DNA of 64,000 nucleotides, from the NCBI GenBank assembly GCA_944548615.1, contig OX155978.1, forward strand, positions 3,885,588 through 3,949,587. Direction: 5' to 3'. Positions 56,390 to 64,000 of this stretch are shown here, in pieces; position 1 is the first letter of the stretch, and every line of letters begins with the position of its first letter. The DNA comes from Micropterix aruncella. Taxonomy: Eukaryota > Arthropoda > Insecta > Lepidoptera > Micropterigidae. The translations under genes and the position numbers were made by a program. Under the pieces are notes generated by a model. That model was not told the DNA's origin and made no database searches. It was given only the letters and a program-made list of their open reading frames with translations.

Positions 56390-57058
56390 TAGGAAGAGGT
56401 CACATTAGTAGCCAATTTAAACGACAATAATAAAGTAAGCACGCCTGCACTCACATTTAATTTCCGAGCAATACTGATGCATCGGCAGATGTGTGAACAG
56501 ACGCCTTGCGTTCGCTCTGTCAACCTTTGATCCGTGACGCAGAAACCGACACTAGACGGATAAGGGCCAGACGCATCGGCGGACGATAAATACCTACGAC
56601 AGACGAGCAAATAGTCTACACGTCGGCGGACACTTCCACATCCGCATATTATTATGTCGATGTGTAGAGGAGGCATTAGACTTCAGACGCCATGCAAGGG
56701 TGTTTTGGGCTCTTTTTACAGCAACATATCTGAGCGAGGGTACACTCCAAGAAACTTCTGTTTGACATAAAAGTTTATTGCAAAAGCAAGAAGTCGATCC
56801 CAACAAGATGGTCACGGTAAAAAAGAGTCTACCGTATCGAAATACTACACGCGAAAGAACAACGAAGGTATATTACGCGTTGAGTTGGCAAAAAACACAG
56901 AAATGGCATCACCAAATGACGTGATTCGCAATGTTCGCAAAACAAAATCATAACCCCCAAATCATCCCGAAACATACTCCTAGCCCATTCATCGCTAAAA
57001 TAAGTAAAAAATCGATGGAAACACCATTAAAACTATGTAAAAACAAGAGCATTCTCAC
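56390..57058. other. Intron 1 start, no feature recognised
   Basis: This lies between the retrotransposon and exon 1. ACAGATGCATCCGC/CATCGGCAGATG-type words at 52980-53000 and 56470-56680 suggest an old repeat. Nothing coding. Confidence 0.35.
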
Positions 57059-57188
57059 TTTGACCGGTGTTTTCCTCCAACGCGCTCCGCAGCCGTTCGA
57101 CGAGAGACGCTTTATTCCCTTTCGTGTCCAGGCCTAGCAAGCCCAGCTCGTGCCGCAGCTCGATCACCTTCAGCTTGGCCGGATCCAT
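57059..57188 (-). CDS. hnRNP U-like exon 1: start codon and SAP domain
   Basis: The reading starts MDPAKLKVIELRHELGLLGL and continues with LDTKGNKASLVERLRSALEE. This fits the SAP helix-extension-helix: a first helix ending in LGLLGL, then the invariant-type G-x-K-A-x-L-x-x-R-L second helix. SAP domains bind AT-rich scaffold-attachment DNA. The ATG has a good context (AAAAG before it, G after). I place the donor at CAAA|GTGAGA, leaving one base of a codon (phase 1). An alternative GT three bases upstream is weaker. The exon lies in a CpG-rich patch, as expected of a promoter-proximal exon. Confidence 0.88.
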
Positions 57189-57300
57189 CTTTTAAACCGG
57201 CGACTGTCTGTTTTGCACTCGTATCAACACTGATTTTCACTAAAAACAACGCGGCACGCCATACCACTGCGGTCCACAAGACGCAAAATGGCGGCGGCGG
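57189..57300 (-). promoter_or_regulatory. Probable promoter and 5' UTR of the hnRNP U-like gene
   Basis: Immediately upstream of the start codon the sequence becomes CpG- and GC-rich relative to its surroundings. On the minus strand a TCAGT initiator lies at 57229-57233, which would give a 5' UTR of about 43 nt. A GCCGCCATTTTG motif (57284-57295) about 55 nt upstream of that matches the YY1/Pleiohomeotic-type element common at TATA-less housekeeping promoters. No TATA box is evident. The exact start site is inferred. Confidence 0.4.
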
Positions 57301-57567
57301 GCGACGGCGCAAAACGGAAACGGAAACAAAATTACGCGCCGCTGTTATTGTCAGCACAAAAAATGCAATATTTGATATTAGATTTTTTTCCTGTGCCTAT
57401 TTTTTCTATAATAATAATATGCCTACCTACGTTATTTATTGATAACAATTTAAAATGATTTTTTAAATTAAATATTTCTAATTTATTATTTGAAAAATAT
57501 TACAATAGAGATGATTTCTCACCCCTCTCAACGAATGTAAATGCGATTGATTTACAGTTGTCGAAAC

Positions 57568-58260
57568 GGGTCCCATCAAACTTGCAGAAGGCAAATTTGC
57601 AGACGGCAATCTTGCAGACGGCATTCTTTCAGGCGGCAGTTTTGCAGAAGGCAATCTTGCAGAAGGCAGTTTTGCAAATGTCAAAATGACCTAACCTAAC
57701 CTAACAGAAAAACTTAAAACATTTTTTTTAATGGTTAGTTTGATGTATAAAAGTCATCCACTACAAGGATGCCGGTAATTAATGTCACTTCGATTTTAGG
57801 GAAAGAAAAACCTAACCTAACCTAACCTAACAGAAAAACTTAAAAACTGTACTGAAGGTTGCCGCCTGCAAGGTTGCTTCCTGCAAGGTTGCCTCCTGCA
57901 AATCTGCCCTCAACAAATTTGGACCTGTCAAAATTGACATTTGTGCAAAATTGCCGCATGCAAAACTGGCGCCCTATACAGTTTTTAAGTTTTTTTGTTA
58001 GGTTAGGTTAGGTTAGGTTTTTCTTTCCCTAAAATCGAAGTGACATTAATTACCGGCATCCTTGTAGTGGATGACTTTTATACATCAAACTAAACATTAA
58101 AAAAAATGTTTTAAGTTTTTCTGTTAGGTTAGGTTAGGTCATTTTGACATTTGCAAAACTGCCTTCTGCAAGATTGCCTTCTGCAAAACGGCCGCCTGCA
58201 AGAATGCCGTCTGCAAGATTGCCGTCTGCAAATTTGCCTTCTGCAAGTTTGATGTGACCC
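57568..58260. repeat. 693-bp foldback element with 15-nt repeats and TTAGG runs
   Basis: The outer 280 bp at each end are inverted copies (GGGTCCCATCAAACTTGCAG at the left, CTGCAAGTTTGATGTGACCC at the right). Each arm begins with seven units of a 15-nt repeat, NNNTTGCAGANGGCA, then GTCAAAATGACCTAACC, a TTTATACATCAAACT-type spacer and a second TTAGG run. The centre (57851-57974) has a diverged 15-nt repeat (AAGGTTGCCTCCTGC). In one frame the repeat reads A-N-L-Q-T, A-I-L-Q-T, A-V-L-Q-K; the centre on the minus strand reads GGNLAGSNLAGGNL. Confidence 0.85.
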
Positions 58261-58299
58261 TACGATAACTAATAAGACGCATCACTGTTGCCTTTCGTG

Positions 58300-58900
58300 A
58301 TTGTTGCCACATGTCAGAAAAAATATTAAAATAAAAAATGGCTGCCGCGGTGTCTACTGCTGTCAAGTGTGCGTGATTTTCCTACAAATCGGTTTTGTGC
58401 ATATTTTCCGTTGTTTTCTTAATTAAAGCTATTCTATGATCGCTACATCTGCAGCGTCCCGTCGGTCGTTATAACGCCGGAAAATTCAGTGTAAGTTCGC
58501 GGAGATATTGTGAAATTCGCGACGTGAAACTTTATAACCGCCTTGTACCGCGGCTCGATCGCGCTGCGTTCTAGTTGTATTATTGCGGGTTTTCAGTTGG
58601 GAAATAGTGTGATTGCGATAGGTGTCTTCTGGGAGATTGGAGATATTTGATATCTGGAGGTGGTGCTTTTCGCAGGAGTGTTGTGTAGTGTTTTGTTTTG
58701 AGTTTTTCTTTGCCACTGCTTGTACCGATTGAAATAGGGTGATTCGTGTTGTGGCTCTTCGTAGGCAATGCCAAGTAACTGATCCTTATAACGTTTTGTC
58801 TGATTTAACTTCAGTTTAATGTCTTGGCCGCTCCTGTTAAGTTATTCACCATGAGCTGGGACAGTACGGGAATTGGGAAGTGGAGATACGATACGTCTAG
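58300..58900 (+). promoter_or_regulatory. Possible divergent promoter / first exon
   Basis: AAAAATGGCTGCCGCGG (58334-58350) is a YY1-like element whose ATG opens MAAAVSTAVKCA and then stops. CpG density is raised through 58440-58580, with a TCAGT at 58487-58491. This may be the 5' end of a plus-strand neighbour or a relic. No downstream exon is identified. Confidence 0.2.
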
Positions 58901-58973
58901 GCGATAGGACATTGAATGGTATTATTGCAGTATAGGTACCTCTTCTAGATTGTTGATTTTTTAACGTCACCAA

Positions 58974-60050
58974 TAAATAAATACAAACGGAGCTGCCATG
59001 GAATTCACCGACCGGAGTCGGGCCCATCATAATACTATTTTTTACACTTCTGGGGGGTGAGCAGTGGATTCCGGACTTACGAACCGGCTGTGGTAGGTTT
59101 AGGACAGCTGTCTTGCCACATGTGAGCGTTCACCTTGCCACCCATTCACTCCCCCTTCGAAGCCATAGAATTTGAGATGCGCAAATCGCAGTTTTAGATA
59201 ATTTTTCTAAGAAGGAGTTGATTATTTTTCTGGAAAGGCCAAGATCTTTAAAGAGGTGAAATAGAGATTTAGCTGGCAGGCCACGAGCGCCAACTTCCAC
59301 CGCGTGAAGGTGAACAGTGAAGCCGTTCCGGGTTACGGCATTTGCAAGATCATGGTATTTATTTAATTTGTACTCGTGGTCTTTTGGGATATTTGATTCC
59401 CATGGAACAGTTAATTCTACAATAAGAGCCACCTTCCGAGATAGAGAGTAAAGAGTTATATCTGGACGGAGGGCTGTGCATCCGAGACTTTCAGGGAATT
59501 TATACTGCTTAGAGACCGAATCAACCTCCAGAGTCCAATCTGTAGCTTTCTCGATTATTGAGAAAGGTTTTGTAGTTAAATGTTTTTTGCCTTTAGAGCC
59601 ATCCCGCACAAACTGTATTGGGGGTTTGGAGGATACTGTCAAACCCTTGTTGGCACGAGCCACTGAGAGACTAATTACCTCGCGAATAACAGCGAGAACT
59701 TTGTCATGGCGGTAAGTGTACCGTCCTTGATCTAAGGCCACCTTGCAGCCAGCTAGAATGTGTCTAGCTGTGCAAGGGGTATTGCTACAGAGGGGACAAG
59801 AACTATCCTCGGCAAAGCTCCAACGAGCGAGGTTACTGGGGTCTGGAAGTGTATGCTGAAAGGCATTCAAATAAAATTTCAGCATCTCTGGCGTCCAGTC
59901 ATAGAGCATTACCTTCCAGTGCATTGGAGGCGGAATGCAAAAGTCACCAATTGTTGTCCAGTCATTCTGGCATTGAAGGCCAATAGCATGAGCCATACTC
60001 TTGCTGTCGTAATCTCCCCGCAAAAGAGACTTCTTCAAGTCCGCGTCGCT
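58974..60050 (-). pseudogene. RLE non-LTR retrotransposon, 5'-truncated copy inside a MITE
   Basis: The long minus frame (60104-59130) reads ADLKKSLLRGDYDSKSMAHA onward, with C-P-L-C-S-N-T-P-C-T-A-R-H-I-L-A-G-C (intact finger) and LRPDITLYSLSRKVALIVEL TVPWESN (endonuclease). The first 17 residues of that frame come from MITE sequence, not the element. The finger is better preserved than in the 54476 copy. The RT domain is missing. Confidence 0.87.
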
Positions 60051-60198
60051 CGCTATATTCACCACGCTGATTCCGAATCTGCAATAATATTTATTCGGTC
60101 TCAATAAATAAGCGAGATATAGGCATTCAAAAAAGCGCCAAACCCATACATTTCGGTAGTTTTTTTTTTAAAATAATACATAAACACCTATTTGGCGG

Positions 60199-60220
60199 TA
60201 GGTTAGGTTAGGTTAGGTTT
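60199..60220 (+). repeat. Short TTAGG run
   Basis: Three to four TTAGG units lie within the MITE at 58919-60406. Short runs also occur at about 57685, 57809, 57995 and 58122. Confidence 0.8.
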
Positions 60221-60439
60221 TTTTAAAACAACCTTAAAAACTGAGGTAAAAAAAAATTTTTTTTTTTTTTTGTATGTAGATTTGGTTTCGAAAATTTACG
60301 CGTCCGAAGCTTTTTTCTTTCACATTTAGCATTACAATGATCTAACCTAGTAGTATTTCTTTGTTTTATCGATTTCTGAGAAAGGTACCTATACTGCAAT
60401 AATTCCCATTGAATTCGATATCGTCCACGATCCGACTAT

Positions 60440-60512
60440 TGGTTGCAACATCGCCAAAACGTCGGGTGCTTCAAATTTTAAGCAGTAAATTCGTTTTTAT
60501 CTTATTTATAAT
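60440..60512. repeat. Half copy of the 9440-9651 MITE
   Basis: GCAACATCGCCAAAACGTCG then GGTGCTTCAAATTTTAAGCA and TTTTTATCTTATTTATAA match the right arm of the palindromic MITE at 9440-9651. Confidence 0.55.
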
Positions 60513-60557
60513 GTCAAACATCCACGATAGTCTTCGACTTCATGTTTATGAATTGTT

Positions 60558-60656
60558 ACTCGGCTGTACCTTCTGCATCCCGGAAGGGATGTTACACATT
60601 TTAGGGGCCCTAAAATGTGTAACGTTCCTTCTGGGATGCAAAAGGTACGGCCGAGT
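60558..60656. repeat. 99-bp near-perfect hairpin without a loop
   Basis: ACTCGGCTGTACCTTCTGCA then TCCCGGAAGGGATGTTACAC leads to a centre ATTTTAGGGGCCCTAAAAT and returns as the inverted copy ending TACGGCCGAGT. Arms are about 48 bp with a few mismatches. No flanking duplication is evident. Confidence 0.85.
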
Positions 60657-60682
60657 TTTGGATTCAGAAGTTTAGGGGTTAA

Positions 60683-60772
60683 AAAAAAACTAACAACCCA
60701 CCGAAATGTAGGTGTTTGACGCTGCTTTAAATGCCTATATCCCGCTTATTTATTGAGGCCAAATAAAAATTA
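60683..60772 (-). repeat. Fragment of the GCAGTATAGG MITE
   Basis: AACTAACAACCCACCGAAAT then GCCTATATCCCGCTTATTTA matches the inverted middle of the MITE, directly abutting a forward copy. Confidence 0.55.
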
Positions 60773-61576
60773 GGTATTATTGCAGTATAGGAACCTCTTC
60801 TAGATTGTTGATTTTTTAATGTCACCAGACTATTGATTCTGAATCTGCAATAATATTAATTCGGTCTCAATAAATAAGCGAGATATAGGCGTTCAAAAAA
60901 GCGCCAAACCCATACATTTCGTTAGGTTTGTTTTTTTTTATTTTAAATAATACATAAACACCTATTTGGCGGTAAGTTAGATTAGTTTTTGGTATTATTG
61001 CAGTATAGGAACCTCTTCTAGATTGTTGATTTTTAACGTCACCAGTCTATATTCACCACGCTGATTCTGAATCTGCAATAATATTTATTTGGTCTTAATA
61101 AATAAGCGAGATATAGGCATTCAAAAAAGTGCCAAACCTATACATTTCGGTAGGTTAAGCTTTTTTGAATTTAAATAATACATAAACACATATTTGGCGG
61201 TAGGTTATATTAGTTTTTTTAAAACAACCTTAAAAACTGAGTTTAAAAAAACTTTTTTTTTTTGGTATGAAATTTGGTCGTGAAATTTTACGCGTCCGAA
61301 GCTTTTTTCTTTCACATTTAGCATTACAATGATCGGATCTAGTAGTATTTCTTCATTTTTTCGATTTCTGAGAAAGGTTCCTATACTGCAATAATTCCTA
61401 GTTTTTTTAAAACAACCTTTAAAACTGAGTTTAAAAATTTTTTTTTTTTTTTTATGTAAATTTGGTCTTGAAATTTTACGCGTCCGAAGCTTTTTTCTTT
61501 CACATTTAGCATTACAGTGAATCTAGTAGTATTTCTTTATTTTTTCGATTTTTGAGAAAGGTTCTGCAATAATTCC
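60773..61576 (+). mobile_element. GCAGTATAGG MITE, outer copy
   Basis: It begins GGTATTATTGCAGTATAGGA at 60773 and ends GCAATAATTCC at 61576, interrupted by a second copy of the same family at 60991-61398. Its own flanks do not show a convincing duplication. Confidence 0.75.
60991..61398 (+). mobile_element. GCAGTATAGG MITE, intact 408-bp copy nested in its own family
   Basis: It begins GGTATTATTGCAGTATAGGA and ends CCTATACTGCAATAATTCC. It is flanked by TAGTTTTT on both sides (60983-60990, 61399-61406), an 8-bp duplication. It is the best reference copy for the family. Non-coding. Confidence 0.85.
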
Positions 61577-61599
61577 ATAAATTGTTATCGATCACTCTC

Positions 61600-61974
61600 C
61601 ACGACTGTCAAATATGAACTGACTAAATGACCAAAATAACGGCCAAACAAAATCAAATATTGGGCCATAAATCTGACAGAATAGCCGAATACTATTATTT
61701 TAGACGGGAAATAAAAACTAAAATGGTATCCTATTGAAAGCGATTTGTTTATCCCTCAAATCAACTATCTTCGAGGCTGTTGCAAACCGGGCTTTCCGAT
61801 TGAAGAGGAGAGCGTCCCAAGACTTGCTCTCATAATAATGTGCCAGCCATCGATATATGATCCCCTAGATAAGCCTTTCCCACTCGAAAGTGACCAAAAC
61901 CAAAGTAGTAGTTTGGTCGTTTCCGGTGTGAGAGCTGCCGCGATGAATATTAGCGCTATTCTTTCGCATACTGT
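61600..61974. other. Upstream sequence, no feature recognised
   Basis: Part may belong to the mariner fragment that follows, but I could not align it to transposase motifs. Confidence 0.3.
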
Positions 61975-62457
61975 TCAATTTATTGCTTCTGTCATACGAT
62001 TTACAAGGAGCATTTCACAAGTCATGAAACGTCTTTCGATGTGTCTCGGCTTCAACTCCTGAGGAACGCATTGCCCTTCCTTTTGAATGACTCCCATAGA
62101 TTTTAAACGTCTCGAAACGGTTGAGGGATCAACATTAAGCACTTCACTTATCTTTTCCAGCGTCAGACTCGAATCTTCATGGAGTAAGGATTCCAATTCG
62201 GTTTCTTCAAATTTTTGCTCCTGGCCTGGGCGCTCTTTGTCTTGCACGTCGAAATCACCACTTTTGAATCGGAGAAACCAAGTCTCAACAGTCCTTTCTG
62301 TCGGAGTAAATTCCCCGTAAGCCTCCAGCAGCAATCTATGACATTCTGCGGCAGTTTTCTTAAGATGAAAGCAGAAAAGCATTGCTTCCCGCAAATGACG
62401 TTTTGTCGGCTCAAATTTCGACATCTTCGAAGCTAACAAAATTACCATTGTTGACAC
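61975..62457 (-). pseudogene. mariner transposase N-terminal fragment
   Basis: It reads MSKFEPTKRHLREAMLFCFH then KTAAECHRLLLEAYGEFTPT, FKSGDFDVQDKERPGQEQKF and VDPSTVSRRLKSMGVIQKEG, ending CVPQELKPRHIERRFMTCEM. These are the two helix-turn-helix DNA-binding motifs and linker of mariner transposase. The frame diverges right after LKPRHIERR and stops, so the D-D-D catalytic domain is missing. It differs from the mariner at 20844. Confidence 0.87.
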
Positions 62458-62459
62458 TT

Positions 62460-63014
62460 CAACGAAATAACACAGACTGATAATTGAGACCTAATGATGA
62501 CGCTTTGACATGAAGCATTTTGCAATTTGGTAAATGACTAGAAATATAAGTTACGGTATTTCTTAGGAAATCTAAGTTTTCAATGCAAGGTCCTAACATT
62601 TGAGGGCTTATCTAGTTAATATAACGATAGTGCCAGCAACCATTATTATGGACGTACCATTGGACACATACAGTTCAAGTCCAGTCAAGTCAATTAAAGA
62701 AACGGCAGAGATAAAAAATATGAAATCGAAAGCTATCGTGGTTGTTTGACATTATAAATAAGATAAAAATGAATTTACTGCGAGAAATTTCAACACCGAT
62801 CGTCCGTTACAACCGCCATTGTCTAGGGTAGACTAATGAGCTGTCAATCCATTGTTCCGCGGGTTGGCCGCATACTCGGGCAACTCTGCGCACATGAATT
62901 TCAAAAATCCGCTGTGCACGCAACACTTACTGTATCTTATGTTACCTTGGCTCGGCGATAAGGATTGGGAAAATTTTAATAAAAGGGTTCCAAGTAGAAG
63001 AGAGTTTGTAACCG
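62460..63014. other. Upstream sequence with a half-MITE
   Basis: 62746-62812 (GACATTATAAATAAGATAAA then ATTTACTGCG) is the left arm of the 9440-9651 MITE family. The rest is unassigned. Confidence 0.4.
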
Positions 63015-63247
63015 TCGTTTTTATAAGTTCAGGGTTCTTCTTATTTCAGTGGCTTCCCGGATCATGCGAGGAAAGTAAAATTGTTCTTTGGATAGCACAA
63101 TGGGATTTTGAAACTGCATCCAGTGGTTACTTCCGCTATCCAATATATGTTTGCAGATTGCCGATTTTTCTCGCTGAACGTTTTTAACATCTTTGATGTG
63201 TTCCATCGGTCGAGTGGCTATGGGCCGTTTTGTTAGTCCAACGTAGG
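63015..63247 (-). pseudogene. Penelope-like element GIY-YIG endonuclease remnant, part 1
   Basis: On the minus strand the frame reads YVGLTKRPIATRPMEHIKDV then NVQREKSAICKHILDSGSN and SKEQFYFPRMIREATEIRRT LNL. The Y-V-G-x-T...R-x-x-E-H, K-S-A-I-x-x-H and R-x-x-R-E-A-x-E-I motifs are those of the GIY-YIG nuclease at the C-terminus of Penelope-like elements. It ends with a stop at its natural-looking end. The N-terminal side continues at 63962-64000, beyond a LINE insertion. Confidence 0.8.
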
Positions 63248-63961
63248 ATAGCGAAGCAGCTCTTATGGCACTGGCATCGAATACCATTAATTCAAAACTA
63301 GTGCAAAACTGCATATCACTACTGAATTCCCTGGGAGAAAAGATCAGGGTAATTTTAAGATGGGTTCCCGGCCATGCAGGAATCGAGGGAAATGAAAAAG
63401 CCGACGAACTTGCAAGGACGGGAGCAAAGGGAACGTTATACGGCCCTGAACCTTGCTGTGGCGTACCAAAATGCCTTGCAAACCTAATGCTCAAACAGAT
63501 GTGTTTAGAACAATCCGTCAACCACTGGAACAACACTCCAGGGTTGAATCATTCCAAAGTGCTTATTAAGGCTTACGACCGTGAGGCCCTATCGCTAAAT
63601 AGGAACAATCTACGCATACTGATGAGGGCGCTCACGGGGCATTGTGGCCTGAACAAACACATGTTCAAACTCAAGCTCAGAGACACAAAAATGTGCAGGT
63701 TCTGCCAAGGGGCAGAGGAAACTCCCCAGCAACTCATGTGCGAGTGTGGTCCGCTGATGCGTAAAAGATACACCCGCTTGGGTGGTCACTACCTCCAACC
63801 TGAGAGGTAAAACAATCTGGCGCCAAAAGCCTGCTGCGGTTCTTAAATGACACGAGGCTTAGCGCAGAACTATAGTAGGTGGCGAACACAATAGATCAGC
63901 AATGGTTGCAGTGTTACAAGGCTCATAATGACCTTAGAAAAGCCCCACTCAACAAATAAAA
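63248..63961 (+). pseudogene. Non-LTR retrotransposon RNase H/finger fragment with 14-bp duplication
   Basis: It is flanked by exact copies of TAGTCCAACGTAGG (63234-63247, 63962-63975). The frame reads ALASNTINSKLVQNCISLLN, then VILRWVPGHAGIEGNEKADE and LARTGAKG (RNase H), RNNLRILMRALTGHCGLNKH and a C-R-F-C-x8-Q-Q-L-M-C-E-C finger. The frame is open to a stop at about 63810, a 5'-truncated and relatively young copy. It splits a Penelope endonuclease. Confidence 0.9.
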
Positions 63962-64000
63962 TAGTCCAACGTAGGCTAAGCCACAGTTGCATTCGATTTT
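63962..64000 (-). pseudogene. Penelope-like GIY-YIG remnant, part 2 (window edge)
   Basis: Minus strand from the edge reads KIECNCGLAYVG, with C-x-C-G-L-x-Y-V-G, which is the conserved entry to the GIY-YIG motif. It joins part 1 exactly if the LINE and one copy of the target duplication are removed. Confidence 0.7.

Larger units (their letters stand above)
8958..57188 (-). other. hnRNP U-like (SAP-SPRY) gene, 5' portion, 13 coding exons
   Basis: This host gene runs right to left and leaves the window before its end. Thirteen exons with GT-AG borders and compatible phases join to 2820 nt (940 codons) with no internal stop. Domain order is SAP (about residues 1-40), acidic/Ser-Pro linker (44-180), E/P/K/Q heptad repeats (about 200-300), basic NLS-like QKRKAEEEA (about 398-406), RS and KD/RE blocks (407-535), SPRY (about 538-710), K/E/A charged segments (716-909) and a short conserved-looking block (909-940). 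SAP followed by SPRY is the hnRNP U/SAFA architecture: nuclear proteins binding scaffold-attachment DNA and RNA. Family members continue with a P-loop kinase-like domain and RGG tail, not seen here. Introns total about 45 kb and are mostly transposon remnants. Function is inferred from architecture. Confidence 0.88.
58919..60406 (+). mobile_element. GCAGTATAGG MITE with CATTGAAT duplication, opened by an RLE retrotransposon
   Basis: It is flanked by the 8-bp duplication CATTGAAT (58911-58918, 60407-60414). It begins GGTATTATTGCAGTATAGG and ends CTATACTGCAATAATTCC. The retrotransposon enters after GTCACCA (58971) and leaves at CTATATTCACCACG (about 60051). Eight-base duplications point to the hAT group. 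Confidence 0.85.

Noticed and set aside
57289..57459. 56-codon plus-strand ORF starting MAAAGDGAKRKRKQ in the promoter
   Set aside because: The ATG coincides with a YY1-like element and the frame soon becomes hydrophobic low-complexity; more likely promoter sequence.
60051..60104. N-terminal extension of the retrotransposon frame (first 17 residues)
   Set aside because: These bases belong to the host MITE, as shown by the intact MITE copy; the retrotransposon starts at about ADLKKSLL.

Overview
This is a eukaryotic, almost certainly arthropod and most likely insect, nuclear window. The evidence is AT-rich sequence, GT-AG introns of several kb, short TTAGG-type repeat runs, an insect-style TCAGT initiator, and dense remnants of insect transposable elements (mariner, hAT, piggyBac/TTAA, Helitron, Penelope, several non-LTR lineages and a tRNA-derived SINE). 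I cannot fix the order from sequence alone; a moth or other large-intron insect would fit. No prokaryotic feature, CRISPR array or intact viral gene is seen.

One host gene can be reconstructed. It lies on the minus strand from about 57.2 kb down to 9.0 kb and runs off the left edge. Thirteen coding exons chain with consistent splice phases and total 2820 nt (940 codons). They encode, in order: an N-terminal SAP domain; acidic and Ser/Pro-rich linkers; a long E/P/K/Q heptad-repeat segment; RS-, KD- and RE-rich charged blocks; a SPRY domain split over three exons; two highly charged K/E/A-rich exons; and the start of the segment that precedes the P-loop kinase-like domain in the hnRNP U / hnRNP U-like (SAFA) family. 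The P-loop and RGG parts should lie beyond coordinate 1. The gene is inferred to be a nuclear RNA- and chromatin-binding protein.

Nearly everything else is intronic or upstream transposon debris, and much of it can be ordered by nesting. From the left: an old ZMYM1-like hAT element opened by a second hAT (8-bp duplication), which itself holds an inverted-repeat element (3.5-7.2 kb); a transposon protein with a YqaJ-type nuclease motif (7.4-8.2 kb); SINEs, hAT MITEs and TTAA MITEs (8.3-13 kb); RNase H and CR1-type LINE tails (13.7-17.6 kb), one split by a TTAA element; mariner and Helitron remnants (20.8-22.7 kb); LINE/SINE tails and hAT elements (22.7-27.9 kb); a second Helitron full of TTAA elements (30.1-31.8 kb); and a 120-bp tandem repeat next to exon 9 (33.0-33.7 kb). 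From 36 to 61 kb a restriction-like-endonuclease (RLE) non-LTR retrotransposon recurs in at least six copies, inserted into or opened by other elements.

Upstream of the gene (57.5-64 kb) are a 693-bp foldback element whose 15-nt repeat translates as a pentapeptide repeat, a nested family of roughly 400-bp MITEs with 8-bp duplications, a mariner N-terminal fragment, and a Penelope GIY-YIG endonuclease remnant split by a LINE with an exact 14-bp target duplication. The most unusual signals are the foldback/pentapeptide element, a 3' stem-loop shared by the SINE and the LINEs, the readable insertion stratigraphy, and the expanded charged exons of the hnRNP U-like gene.
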